Below, in pieces: positions 6,916-15,649 of a stretch of DNA of 32,889 nt. This DNA comes from Clostridium sp. (GTDB taxonomy: Bacteria > Bacillota > Clostridia > Lachnospirales > Lachnospiraceae). Numbering within the stretch: the stretch's first letter is position 1; every line of letters begins with the position of its first letter. Location of the stretch: contig JAMPFU010000034.1 in assembly GCA_023664385.1 (NCBI GenBank), positions 1 through 32,889 on the forward strand, given 5' to 3'. The notes beneath the pieces are model-generated. The model made no database searches. It was not told where the DNA came from and worked only from the letters and a program-made list of their open reading frames with translations. Made by a program: the position numbers and the translations under genes.

Positions 6916-8358
6916 ATGAAATTATCAGGAAAAGAAAAGGTTTCATACGGCTTGGGAGCAGTAGGCAAGGATATGGTTTACATGCTTTCAGCAAACTACA
7001 TTTTGTATTATTATCAGGATATACTTGGGGTAAGCGCTATCACCATGGGCGCAATTCTTATGGTGGCAAGGGTGTTTGATGCATTTAATGACCCGATTAT
7101 GGGTGTTCTTGTTGCAAAGACAAAAACAAAATGGGGCAAATTCAGACCTTGGCTCCTTATCGGAACCTTGTTTAATGCGGTTATACTTTATCTTTTATTT
7201 GCGGCACCACCGTCACTTTCGGGAAACGGACTGGTTGTATATGCGGCAGTAACATATATTTTGTGGGGCGTAACCTACACAATGATGGATATACCATATT
7301 GGTCCATGATACCTGCATTTACTGAGGGTGGAAAGGAAAGGGAGAACCTGACGAGCCTTGCCCGTTCGTGTGCAGGCGTAGGCTCAGCGCTTATAACAAT
7401 ACTTACTATGATATGTGTAGTTGCACTTGGTGGGGGGAATCAAATTCCTGCTAATATGGATGACCTAAGCCCTGAAATTCAGACGGCAATACGTGCTTCC
7501 CAAGCTGCAACAGAGCGAGAGGGCTTTCGTATTTTTGCCCTTATCGTTGCAATCATTTTTGTTGTATTTATCACAATAACCTGTGTATGTGTAAAAGAAA
7601 AATCCACTGTGGACATGGAAAGTCCGTCAGTAGGACAGATGTTTAAGGCATTGATACAAAATGATCAGGCAATGACTGTGGTTATCACAATCGTGCTTGT
7701 AAATTGTTCCCTTTATATCACGTCAAATCTCCTGATATATTTCTTTAAATATGATATTGCAGGTGCTGATTGGCATGGTACTTACACGATTTTTAATACA
7801 TTTGGCGGCGGTGTTCAAATTCTTTCCATGATGCTGTTTTATCCACTGCTGAGAAAATTTTTCAGCTCAATCAAAATTTTTAATCTAAGTATTCTCTTTG
7901 CAATTGCGGGGTATGGTGTTTTATTCCTGTTTATGTGCGTGGGCGTTCATAATATTGTAGCGTTATGTGTCCCGGGCTTCTTTATATTTGTTGCATTCGG
8001 AATGCTTACTGTGCTTACAACCGTTTTTCTTGCAAATACCGTAGATTATGGGGAGCTTAAAAATGACAGAAGGGATGAAAGCGTCATATTTTCCATGCAG
8101 ACGTTTGTTGTAAAGCTTGCGTCAGGCGTGGCAGTATTTATGGCGTCCATATGCCTGCGTCTAAGCAATCTCTCAAATGATACGTCAGATGTAGAGGAGG
8201 TTGTTGAAGCTGTGGAGGGCTCATCGCTTATCATACTTAGGATGACAATGTCGTTAATACCTATTATTGGATTTATTGTTGCATATATTGTTTTCAGGAA
8301 AAAATATATTCTTACGGATGAGAAGCTTTCAGAGATTTCCGAAGAACTGAGGGGATAA
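6916..8358 (+). CDS. GPH-family (MelB-like) sugar:cation symporter
   Basis: A 480-residue polytopic membrane transporter with about 12 hydrophobic segments. Family signatures are FDAFNDPIMGVL followed by TKTKWGKFRPWLLIG near residues 55-85, MMDIPYWSMIPAF near 125, and NDRRDESVIFSMQTF near 380. The GPH family imports glycosides such as melibiose, lactose or raffinose with Na+ or H+. AAGGGGTGAG lies about 6 bases before the ATG. The GH36 gene starts 3 bases after the stop, so the two are translationally coupled, and the GH2 gene precedes it across the foldback. Together they form an uptake-and-hydrolysis unit for galactosides. Confidence 0.93.
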   Translation: MKLSGKEKVSYGLGAVGKDMVYMLSANYILYYYQDILGVSAITMGAILMVARVFDAFNDPIMGVLVAKTKTKWGKFRPWLLIGTLFNAVILYLLFAAPPSLSGNGLVVYAAVTYILWGVTYTMMDIPYWSMIPAFTEGGKERENLTSLARSCAGVGSALITILTMICVVALGGGNQIPANMDDLSPEIQTAIRASQAATEREGFRIFALIVAIIFVVFITITCVCVKEKSTVDMESPSVGQMFKALIQNDQAMTVVITIVLVNCSLYITSNLLIYFFKYDIAGADWHGTYTIFNTFGGGVQILSMMLFYPLLRKFFSSIKIFNLSILFAIAGYGVLFLFMCVGVHNIVALCVPGFFIFVAFGMLTVLTTVFLANTVDYGELKNDRRDESVIFSMQTFVVKLASGVAVFMASICLRLSNLSNDTSDVEEVVEAVEGSSLIILRMTMSLIPIIGFIVAYIVFRKKYILTDEKLSEISEELRG

Positions 8359-8361
8359 AAC

Positions 8362-10812
8362 ATGATTATAAAAAAGGATAACGCTTTTATATTGAATACG
8401 AAGCATACAACCTATGCCTTTCGCATTATGGAGACAGGACATTTGGAGCATTTGTATTACGGACGGAGGATTACGCTTTCCGATACGCTTGCAGTGCAGG
8501 AAAAGCATGCGTTTTCCCCTGGAAATACAAATCAGTATGACAAGGAGCATCCTGAGTTTTCGCTTGAGGACGCAGCGCTTGAAATGTCCGCCTATGGCAA
8601 GGGCGATATCAGGGAGCCGTTGATTGAGGTTGTGCATAAGGACGGGAGCTATACCTCTGATTTCGTTTATGAGTCGGCTGAGATTTCAAAGGGAATATTA
8701 AATTACAGTGTAGATGAAAATGGCGAAGCAGGAGTCTTATCGAATGGCAGTAACAACGAAAAATATAAACTGGCAGGAATGCTTCCCCGTGCTTACGCCG
8801 AGGAAAATCGGGCTGATACCCTTGCAGTTACATTAAAAGATAAGTCATATAATCTTACGCTCAAGCTGTATTATCATGTTTTTGAGGACTGTGACGTTAT
8901 TACAAGAAGCGCTACGTTTATAAACGACAGTGAGGACAGCGTTCATTTGAAGCGTCTTTTAAGCATGCTCATTGATTTTGATACTGCTGAATTTATTTTT
9001 ACAACCTTTAACGGAGCATGGACAAGGGAAATGAAACGGACGGACATAAGGCTCATGGCAGGCACGCATGTAAACGAGGCTTACACGGGAACCTCCTCCA
9101 GCAGGGCAAATCCGTTTGTTATGCTGTCCAAGGAGCATACGACAGAGAATTTTGGCGACTGCTACGGCTTTAATCTTATATACAGCGGCAATCACTATGA
9201 AGCGGCATCCGTAAGCAGTTACGGAAAGACAAGGCTTGTGCAGGGGATAAATCCATGTTCCTTCGATTTTCTGATTGAGCCGAAAGCATCCTTTGAGACG
9301 CCGGAGGCAGTTATTACATATTCGGCTGAGGGCTTTAACGGCATGAGCAGGCATATGCATGATTTTGTAAGAGCGCATATTGTAAGGGGCAAATGGAAAA
9401 ATAAGCTGCGTCCTGTTTTGCTAAACAGCTGGGAGGCATGCTATTTTGACATAAATGAAAGCAAGCTTTTAAAGCTTGCAAAGGCAGGGAAGGAAGCAGG
9501 CATAGAGCTTTTTGTCATGGATGACGGCTGGTTCGGTGAAAGGGATGACGACACAAAATCCCTTGGAGACTGGGAGGTTAATAGGAGAAAGCTTCCCAAC
9601 GGTTTAAACGGTCTTTGTGGAAAAATAAAAAGCTTAGGGATGGATTTTGGCATATGGGTTGAGCCGGAAATGGTAAATGTGAATAGCCGCCTTTACAGGA
9701 CGCATCCCGACTGGGTATTGCAAATTCCCGATGAACCACATTCGGAGGGTCGCAATCAGAGAATTTTGGATTTGACAAAGACAGAGGTGCAGGATTATAT
9801 AATAGAGGCAATGAGCCGAGTGTTTGAAAGTGCTGACATATCCTATGTGAAGTGGGACATGAACAGGACAGTTACCGATTACTATTCTGACAGCCTTGGA
9901 AGCGAACGTCAGGGCGAGGTGGCACACCGCTATGTTTTGGGGCTTTACAGATGCATGAAGGAGCTTACGGAGAAATTTCCGGATATTTTGTTTGAGGGCT
10001 GCGCAGCAGGCGGCAACCGATTTGACCTTGGCATTTTGTGTTATTTTCCACAGATTTGGGCGAGTGATGATACGGACGCGCTTTGCAGGGCTGAAATTCA
10101 GACAGGCTACAGCTACGGCTACCCGATGTCTGTGGTAAGTGCGCATGTGTCGGCGTGTCCAAACCATCAGACCCTCAGGAATACGCCTCTTGAGACAAGG
10201 TTTAACGTGGCAGGCTTTGGCGTGCTTGGCTATGAATGTAACTTCTGCGATATGAAAAAAGAAGAGCTGGAGGCTGTAAAGGCGCAGATAAGCCTGTATA
10301 AGGAATGGCGTCAGGTTTTGCAGACAGGGGATTTTTATCGTGGCAGAAGCTTCTCGGATAACAGCATGGCAGCAGGAAGCGTGCTTGCAGGAAATACAGG
10401 GAACATTACTGAGTGGACCTGTGTTTCAAAGGATAAGAAAAAGGCGGTTGGATTTATCATGCAGAAGCTTGTAAGGCCAAATACCCAGTATGAGTATTAC
10501 AAGGCGTGTGGACTAAATCCTGACAGCTTGTATCATTTTTATAACCGCATTTTAAAATATAATGTCAAGGAGTTTGGCGACCTTGTAAATACTGTGGCGC
10601 CTTTTCATATAAAACAAGATTCCTTTGCACATAATATGCTTGCGAAATTTGTAAAAATGCCAGGGGAAACAGAGGAATACGATGTATACGGAGATGCGCT
10701 CATGTATGCGGGAGTACGGCTCAAACAGGCATTTGGAGGAACAGGCTACAGCGACAATGTGAGATTTTTTCAGGATTTTGGGTCAAGAATATATTTCATG
10801 GAAGAAATATAA
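8362..10812 (+). CDS. alpha-galactosidase, GH36
   Basis: An 816-residue cytosolic enzyme that removes terminal alpha-galactose from sugars such as melibiose or raffinose. The N-terminal beta-sandwich (about 1-330) leads into a TIM barrel with VMDDGWFGERDDD near residue 390, the nucleophile in YVKWDMNR (D499) and the acid/base motif WASDDTD (residues 566-572), then a C-terminal beta domain. These motifs and the length match bacterial GH36 enzymes of the large type. GAGGGG at 8349-8354 overlaps the end of the symporter gene, so translation is probably coupled to transport. No regulator lies beside the locus. Family assignment is firm; natural substrate is inferred. Confidence 0.94.
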   Translation: MIIKKDNAFILNTKHTTYAFRIMETGHLEHLYYGRRITLSDTLAVQEKHAFSPGNTNQYDKEHPEFSLEDAALEMSAYGKGDIREPLIEVVHKDGSYTSDFVYESAEISKGILNYSVDENGEAGVLSNGSNNEKYKLAGMLPRAYAEENRADTLAVTLKDKSYNLTLKLYYHVFEDCDVITRSATFINDSEDSVHLKRLLSMLIDFDTAEFIFTTFNGAWTREMKRTDIRLMAGTHVNEAYTGTSSSRANPFVMLSKEHTTENFGDCYGFNLIYSGNHYEAASVSSYGKTRLVQGINPCSFDFLIEPKASFETPEAVITYSAEGFNGMSRHMHDFVRAHIVRGKWKNKLRPVLLNSWEACYFDINESKLLKLAKAGKEAGIELFVMDDGWFGERDDDTKSLGDWEVNRRKLPNGLNGLCGKIKSLGMDFGIWVEPEMVNVNSRLYRTHPDWVLQIPDEPHSEGRNQRILDLTKTEVQDYIIEAMSRVFESADISYVKWDMNRTVTDYYSDSLGSERQGEVAHRYVLGLYRCMKELTEKFPDILFEGCAAGGNRFDLGILCYFPQIWASDDTDALCRAEIQTGYSYGYPMSVVSAHVSACPNHQTLRNTPLETRFNVAGFGVLGYECNFCDMKKEELEAVKAQISLYKEWRQVLQTGDFYRGRSFSDNSMAAGSVLAGNTGNITEWTCVSKDKKKAVGFIMQKLVRPNTQYEYYKACGLNPDSLYHFYNRILKYNVKEFGDLVNTVAPFHIKQDSFAHNMLAKFVKMPGETEEYDVYGDALMYAGVRLKQAFGGTGYSDNVRFFQDFGSRIYFMEEI

Positions 10813-10875
10813 ATAGTTATGGAAAAATCTATTATTAAATAAAGTTGTGTTAATGCTTAAATGGGAGGTATTCAG

Positions 10876-11316
10876 GTGATTTATACTGCACTTACAAAAA
10901 GGGCAATGGAAATATGTTATAGGGCGCATGACGGACAGCTTGACAAGGGCGGTATACCCTATGTATTTCATCCGTTCCATATAGCCGAGCAGATGGAGGA
11001 CGAGTACAGTATATGCGTAGCGCTTTTGCATGATACGGTTGAGGACGGCGGCATAGAGCTTTCTGAGCTTTATGATGCAGGTTTTCCAGAGGAGATTGTA
11101 AAAACGGTTGATATTCTCACACGAAGAACGGACGAGCCGTACATGGACTATATAGAAAGACTGAAGGAAAACAGTCTTGCAGTAAAGGTTAAGCTTGCAG
11201 ACCTTCACCATAACAGTGATATGACGAGGTTAAACATCATAACGAAGCAGGACATGGAGCGTAAGGAAAAATACGAGAAAGCGATAGAGGTGCTGGAGAG
11301 GGCTTGCCGTGGGTAA
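10876..11316 (+). CDS. small HD-domain hydrolase, MESH1/SpoT-hydrolase-like
   Basis: A 146-residue protein consisting only of an HD domain. The metal and catalytic motifs are FHP (H32), LLHDTVED (H52, D53, E56, D57) and KLADLHHNSD. The HDxxED pattern is typical of SpoT and MESH1-type (p)ppGpp hydrolases, and no synthetase domain is present. It may therefore degrade alarmones, but related HD proteins act on other nucleotides. I chose the GTG at 10876 because GGGAGGT (10863-10869) is 6 bases upstream; an in-frame ATG at 10861 overlaps that site. It follows the alpha-galactosidase by 63 bp and could be read through from it. Confidence 0.75.
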   Translation: MIYTALTKRAMEICYRAHDGQLDKGGIPYVFHPFHIAEQMEDEYSICVALLHDTVEDGGIELSELYDAGFPEEIVKTVDILTRRTDEPYMDYIERLKENSLAVKVKLADLHHNSDMTRLNIITKQDMERKEKYEKAIEVLERACRG

Positions 11317-11530
11317 ACAACGATGTGCCTGAAAGCATAGAGCTATCATTGGGAAAAAGGATAAAATGCGGGGGAAGTTGAAGGATAAACGCATTTGCCA
11401 TAAATTTTATATTTTCAAAGCGTGGATTTTTTGGAGATATGTGATAGCTGATAAATATTATGAAATGTAATTATGTGATAAGAAAGGGAAAATTGCTCAA
11501 GGCTTAGGAGCTTTCAAGCAGGTAGGGGAA
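11317..11530. other. intergenic region before the Lrp-type gene
   Basis: A 214-bp AT-rich stretch with no coding frame of note and no clear terminator. TATGTGATA occurs twice (near 11438 and 11473), which could be a binding site or chance. I see no strong promoter here, although one is expected for the gene that follows. Confidence 0.4.
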
Positions 11531-12010
11531 ATGGAAAAAAAGGAATTAATTTATTATAAGCTGGATGCCATTGACGAGCAGATACTTACAATGCTTCAGG
11601 AAAATGCAAGGGTGTCCCTGAAGGATATTGCCGAAAAGGTTTTTATGTCGCCTACGGCAGTTGGGGCAAGGATAGACAAAATGCTTCAGGAGGGCGTGCT
11701 TGAGGGCTTTACAACAAAAATAAATCCCGAGGCAATGGGACATTACATAAAGGCGTTTATAAATCTTGAGGTAGAGCCAAATCAAAAAAAGGAGTTTTAT
11801 CCGTACATTGACAGCGTTATGAATGTGGTGGAATGTAACTGCGTGACAGGAGATTATTCCATGCTGATAGAGGTACGGTTTCCGACAACTGCCGAGCTTG
11901 ACGGGTTTATTGGCGAGCTGCAGCGTTTTGGAAAGACGAAAACGCAAATTGTATTTTCCACCTGCGTAAAGCACCGCTGCAAATACTGGAAGGAAACAAA
12001 TAATTTATAA
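11531..12010 (+). CDS. Lrp/AsnC-family transcriptional regulator
   Basis: A 159-residue regulator with an N-terminal winged helix-turn-helix (about residues 10-65: DEQILTMLQENARVSLKDIA, then MSPTAVGARIDKM) and a C-terminal RAM/ligand-binding domain (about 70-150), which in this family binds amino acids and builds octamers. The C-terminus is cysteine-containing (STCVKHRCKYW). It lies directly upstream of gdhA with the same orientation and its own 210-bp gap, so it is a good candidate regulator of glutamate dehydrogenase. The ATG at 11531 is preceded by a purine-rich GGTAGGGGAA that is close to the start; the true initiation strength is uncertain. Confidence 0.92.
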   Translation: MEKKELIYYKLDAIDEQILTMLQENARVSLKDIAEKVFMSPTAVGARIDKMLQEGVLEGFTTKINPEAMGHYIKAFINLEVEPNQKKEFYPYIDSVMNVVECNCVTGDYSMLIEVRFPTTAELDGFIGELQRFGKTKTQIVFSTCVKHRCKYWKETNNL

Positions 12011-12034
12011 TGTGTGTATATCATGCAGCATCAT

Positions 12035-12092
12035 AAACCAACTTGTTTTTTTCAAGTAAAACCAACTTTTTTCTTTACAATCAAAAGTTAGT
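12035..12092. promoter_or_regulatory. operator-like repeats upstream of gdhA
   Basis: AAACCAACTT occurs as a direct repeat at 12035-12044 and 12059-12068, 24 bp apart, and a related inverted copy AAGTTAGT lies at 12085-12092 inside the promoter spacer. The adjacent Lrp-type gene is the natural candidate to bind these; that link is inference. Confidence 0.5.
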
Positions 12093-12102
12093 GTAATATA
12101 AT
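12074..12102 (+). promoter_or_regulatory. gdhA promoter
   Basis: TTTACA (12074-12079) and TATAAT (12097-12102) are separated by 17 bp. Transcription from here would give a leader of about 110 nt before gdhA. Confidence 0.8.
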
Positions 12103-12136
12103 TTTTTCATCGGTTTCTTATGAAGCCTGCTAAGAT

Positions 12137-12179
12137 GCGAACTACAGCACCAAAGGTGCTTTGTTCTACTATCGCTTTT
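12137..12179 (+). other. hairpin in the gdhA leader
   Basis: The leader contains AGCACC-AAA-GGTGCT, a perfect 6-bp stem with a 3-nt loop, extended outward by a GAAC/GTTC pair and possibly by GCGA/TCGC. There is no T-run after it, so it is not a normal terminator. It could affect mRNA stability or translation. Confidence 0.55.
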
Positions 12180-12199
12180 GTGATACATAATAAAATTAA

Positions 12200-13555
<1,356 letters not shown>

Positions 13556-13606
13556 TTATTGTGAGTGAAACTCAAAAATCGATAGAACGATATAAGATTT
13601 GTTAAT

Positions 13607-13705
13607 AAGCATAATTGTTTTTGAGGTCGGAAATGGTTCCCGACGCACTCTGAAAGGAGTACCTGAGATGATGGATACACCGCCCATCCAAAAACAATTA
13701 TGCTT
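13607..13705 (+). terminator. long branched foldback and terminator after gdhA
   Basis: A perfect 17-bp stem pairs 13607-13623 with 13689-13705 and runs into a short T-run. Between the arms are three more hairpins: GTCGG/CCGAC (13626-13644), ACTC/GAGT (13647-13660) and GATGG/CCATC (13670-13688). The predicted fold is a four-way junction closed by a long stem. It can work as a terminator on the + strand. The interior is more structured than a plain terminator needs, so a stable small RNA or a mobile repeat is possible. Confidence 0.75.
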
Positions 13706-13858
13706 TTTTATTATTTAGAAGTAAGTATTGCTGGAAATGGTTTTACTAAATCAGCGAATGGACAGATTGTTCATGGATATGTTATTCTAGTTGGGAAAAA
13801 GATAAAAATTCAGGATGGTACTGAGCTTTGGGAGGTGGAAAATTATGACATTAAATGA
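13700..13858 (+). pseudogene. 52-codon fragment resembling the tail of a lost toxin gene
   Basis: An open frame runs from an ATG at 13700, within the 3' arm of the foldback, to TGA at 13856-13858. From about residue 7 it reads like ordinary globular protein (EVSIAGNGFTKSANGQIVHG, then a KKIKIQDGTELWEVENYD ending). No ribosome binding site precedes the ATG, so it probably is a 3' remnant rather than a working gene. It overlaps the first immunity-like gene by 14 nt, an arrangement common between toxin and immunity genes. I do not recognise the family; the toxin-tail reading is inferred from this overlap and from the tandem small genes that follow. Confidence 0.5.
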
Positions 13859-14150
13859 ATTAAAAAACAAACTTTCATCAGAACGACATGCTGTTGGTTC
13901 TTTACAGATTATATGCGGAGAAAAATGGGAATCACCACCAGGAGTGTTGGGAATATATGAGGAGGATGGCGTTTGGTATGTGTATGATACAACGGATAGA
14001 GGAGAAATCTGTGTTTTAGATGAGGGTGACGAAAGTGATATGACAGAGGAATTTTATCAACGTGTTTTAAAGGAAGAAAAGTGGTATTTGAAAAAGAAAG
14101 AGTGGTATAAGAAAAAGAAGGAAGAAAGCAATTTGAAAAAGAATGAGTAA
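13845..14150 (+). CDS. immunity-like small protein, tandem copy 1
   Basis: A 101-residue soluble protein without signal peptide or membrane segment. The N-terminal part has a compact alpha/beta look (MTLNELKNKLSSERHAVGSL, then GVLGIYEEDGVWYVYDTTD), followed by an acidic turn and a Lys/Glu-rich tail of repeated WYxKKKE units. The 'GIYEEDGVWYVYDTTDRGE' pattern resembles immunity proteins of polymorphic toxin systems, but I cannot assign a named family. The ATG at 13845 is preceded by GGGAGGTGG; an upstream in-frame GTG/TTG-type extension is less likely. This is the first of three copies in a 339-bp tandem array. Confidence 0.7.
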   Translation: MTLNELKNKLSSERHAVGSLQIICGEKWESPPGVLGIYEEDGVWYVYDTTDRGEICVLDEGDESDMTEEFYQRVLKEEKWYLKKKEWYKKKKEESNLKKNE

Positions 14151-14183
14151 AATATTTGTATGGAAAATTAGGGAGAGAAAATT

Positions 14184-14489
14184 ATGACATTAAATGAATT
14201 AAAAAACAAACTTTCATCAGAACGACATGCTGTTGGTTCTTTACAGATTATATGCGGAGAAAAATGGGAATCACCACCAGGAGTGTTGGGAATATATGAG
14301 GAGGATGGCGTTTGGTATGTGTATGATACAACGGATAGAGGAGAAATCTGTGTTTTAGCTGAGGGCAATGAAAATGATATGACAGAGGCTCTTTATCGGC
14401 GTATTTTAAAGAAAGAAAAGAGATATTTGGAAAAGGAAGAGTGGTATAGGAAAAAGAAGGAAGAAAGCGATTTGAAAAAGAATGAGTAA
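14184..14489 (+). CDS. immunity-like small protein, tandem copy 2 (divergent C-terminus)
   Basis: A 101-residue paralogue. Residues 1 to about 58 are identical to copy 1, then the sequence changes: VLAEGNENDMTEALYRRILKKEKRYLEKEEWYRKK-type residues replace those of copies 1 and 3. The ribosome binding site GGGAGAG sits about 8 bases before the ATG within the repeated linker. If these are immunity proteins, the divergent C-terminal half may be where specificity differs; that is inference. Expression probably continues from copy 1, since the 33-bp gap has no terminator. Confidence 0.7.
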   Translation: MTLNELKNKLSSERHAVGSLQIICGEKWESPPGVLGIYEEDGVWYVYDTTDRGEICVLAEGNENDMTEALYRRILKKEKRYLEKEEWYRKKKEESDLKKNE

Positions 14490-14522
14490 AATATTTGTAT
14501 GGAAAATTAGGGAGAGATAATT

Positions 14523-14828
14523 ATGACATTAAATGAATTAAAAAACAAACTTTCATCAGAGCGACATGCTGTTGGTTCTTTACAGATTATATGCGGAGAA
14601 AAATGGGAATCACCACCAGGAGTGTTGGGAATATATGAGGAGGATGGCGTTTGGTATGTGTATGATACAACGGATAGAGGAGAAATCTGTGTTTTAGATG
14701 AGGGTGACGAAAGTGATATGACAGAGGAATTTTATCAACGTGTTTTAAAGGAAGAAAAGTGGTATTTGAAAAAGAAAGAGTGGTATAAGAAAAAGAAGGA
14801 AGAAAGCAATTTGAAAAAGAAAGAGTAA
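14523..14828 (+). CDS. immunity-like small protein, tandem copy 3
   Basis: A 101-residue paralogue that differs from copy 1 only in the penultimate residues (KKKE instead of KKNE) and a few silent bases such as GAGCGA for GAACGA at the fourth line of the gene. The near identity, with the more divergent copy 2 in between, suggests that copy 3 arose from copy 1 or that the two were homogenised by gene conversion. Its ribosome binding site is GGGAGAG in the repeated linker. Confidence 0.7.
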   Translation: MTLNELKNKLSSERHAVGSLQIICGEKWESPPGVLGIYEEDGVWYVYDTTDRGEICVLDEGDESDMTEEFYQRVLKEEKWYLKKKEWYKKKKEESNLKKKE

Positions 14829-14861
14829 AATATTTGTATGGAAAATTAAGGAGAGATAAAT

Positions 14862-14876
14862 ATGACATTAAATTAA
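14862..14876 (+). pseudogene. stub of a fourth tandem copy
   Basis: The repeated linker with GGAGAG is followed by ATGACATTAAAT, identical to the starts of the other copies, and then TAA. Only four codons remain. It marks the 3' breakpoint of the tandem duplication. Confidence 0.85.
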
Positions 14877-14953
14877 ATGCTTTTGCTTGTGCCTGAAAAT
14901 AAACGCAAAAATCATTATGCTTTTCCACTGGTAAACTTTACGGATATAATAAA

Positions 14954-15409
14954 CTAACATGATTTTTTTGAATCCGTTTTTTGCTTCTCGTGCTTTATTC
15001 TCCAAATCTTATCATAAACAATCATGAACGCCATAAACAATACACCTGTAATAGCTAAAAACACAAAATACAATTTTCCTATTTTGGAGTTTGTTTGGGC
15101 GTCAGCTTTGCTGACAGCAAGGGACCCGTCAGGTGCTATATATGCCTGAATCTGCATCATGGGGCGATACTGGTATCCGTCCGAAAGATACCATTTGGTT
15201 TCATGTCCTTGATACCTTACTGTCACAAGATAACGGGGGCTTTTAACACCACGAATAGTAATATAAGACTTTTCGTTACTTACAACTGTAGCAGTAACGG
15301 TTTCTTGGTTAATAGGTTGTTTTTTCGTTGCAATAAATAATCCAATTGTTATAAAAAGTGAAATCAAAAATAACACAAAAAAAATTCGCATTAATTTTTT
15401 AAGCTTCAT
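14954..15409 (-). CDS. small two-segment membrane protein, DUF3592-like
   Basis: A 151-residue protein on the - strand. A transmembrane segment lies at about residues 8-26 (FFVLFLISLFITIGLFIA), a second at about 112-132 (YFVFLAITGVLFMAFMIVYD), and between them is an extracytoplasmic beta-rich domain (ATVVSNEKSY, YLVTVRYQGHETKWYLSDG, IQAYIAPDGSL). This arrangement resembles DUF3592 proteins, whose function is unknown. I chose the ATG at 15409 because GGGAGGG lies 7 bases upstream; the ATG at 15430 overlaps that site. It is the only convincing - strand gene in the window and converges on the tandem immunity-like array. Confidence 0.75.
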   Translation of the reverse strand: MKLKKLMRIFFVLFLISLFITIGLFIATKKQPINQETVTATVVSNEKSYITIRGVKSPRYLVTVRYQGHETKWYLSDGYQYRPMMQIQAYIAPDGSLAVSKADAQTNSKIGKLYFVFLAITGVLFMAFMIVYDKIWRIKHEKQKTDSKKSC

Positions 15410-15447
15410 TTGAATACCCTCCCATAACATAAAATGTATTTATGGTT

Positions 15448-15476
15448 AAGGTAACATATGGATTTATGGGTGTCAA
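15448..15476 (-). promoter_or_regulatory. possible promoter of the - strand membrane gene
   Basis: Read on the - strand, TTGACA (15471-15476) and TACCTT (15448-15453) are 17 bp apart, 38 bp before the start codon. The -10 box is weak. Confidence 0.45.
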
Positions 15477-15649
15477 GCAATGGAATTGTACGTTAGATGA
15501 CGGTCTGCATTTGTAAAAATTAACAAAATAAATTGAATATTTGCAACAAAAAAACGAAAAAACATTATTTAACAAAAAATGCTTGTTCATTGCCTGCTGA
15601 TATATTACTATGAAAAAAATCATGGAAAAAGTAAGGAGGAATGTGCTTT

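Larger units (their letters stand above)
13845..14873 (+). repeat. tandem array of 339-bp gene units, three full copies plus a stub
   Basis: Gene starts at 13845, 14184 and 14523 are spaced exactly 339 bp apart. The first about 175 bp of the genes and the intergenic linker (AAATATTTGTATGGAAAATT) are essentially identical between copies. A fourth unit begins at 14862 and loses similarity after ATGACATTAAAT. Copies 1 and 3 are almost the same throughout; copy 2 differs in its 3' half. This points to recent unequal recombination. Confidence 0.95.

Noticed and set aside
13624-13688. T-box or TPP riboswitch inside the foldback
   Set aside because: CTGAGATGATGGATACACC resembles parts of such elements, but the core sequences are missing and the location is downstream of gdhA, not upstream of a target gene.
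13845-14873. Tandem repeats as a CRISPR array
   Set aside because: The units are 339 bp, coding, and nearly identical throughout; there are no short repeats with unique spacers and no cas genes.
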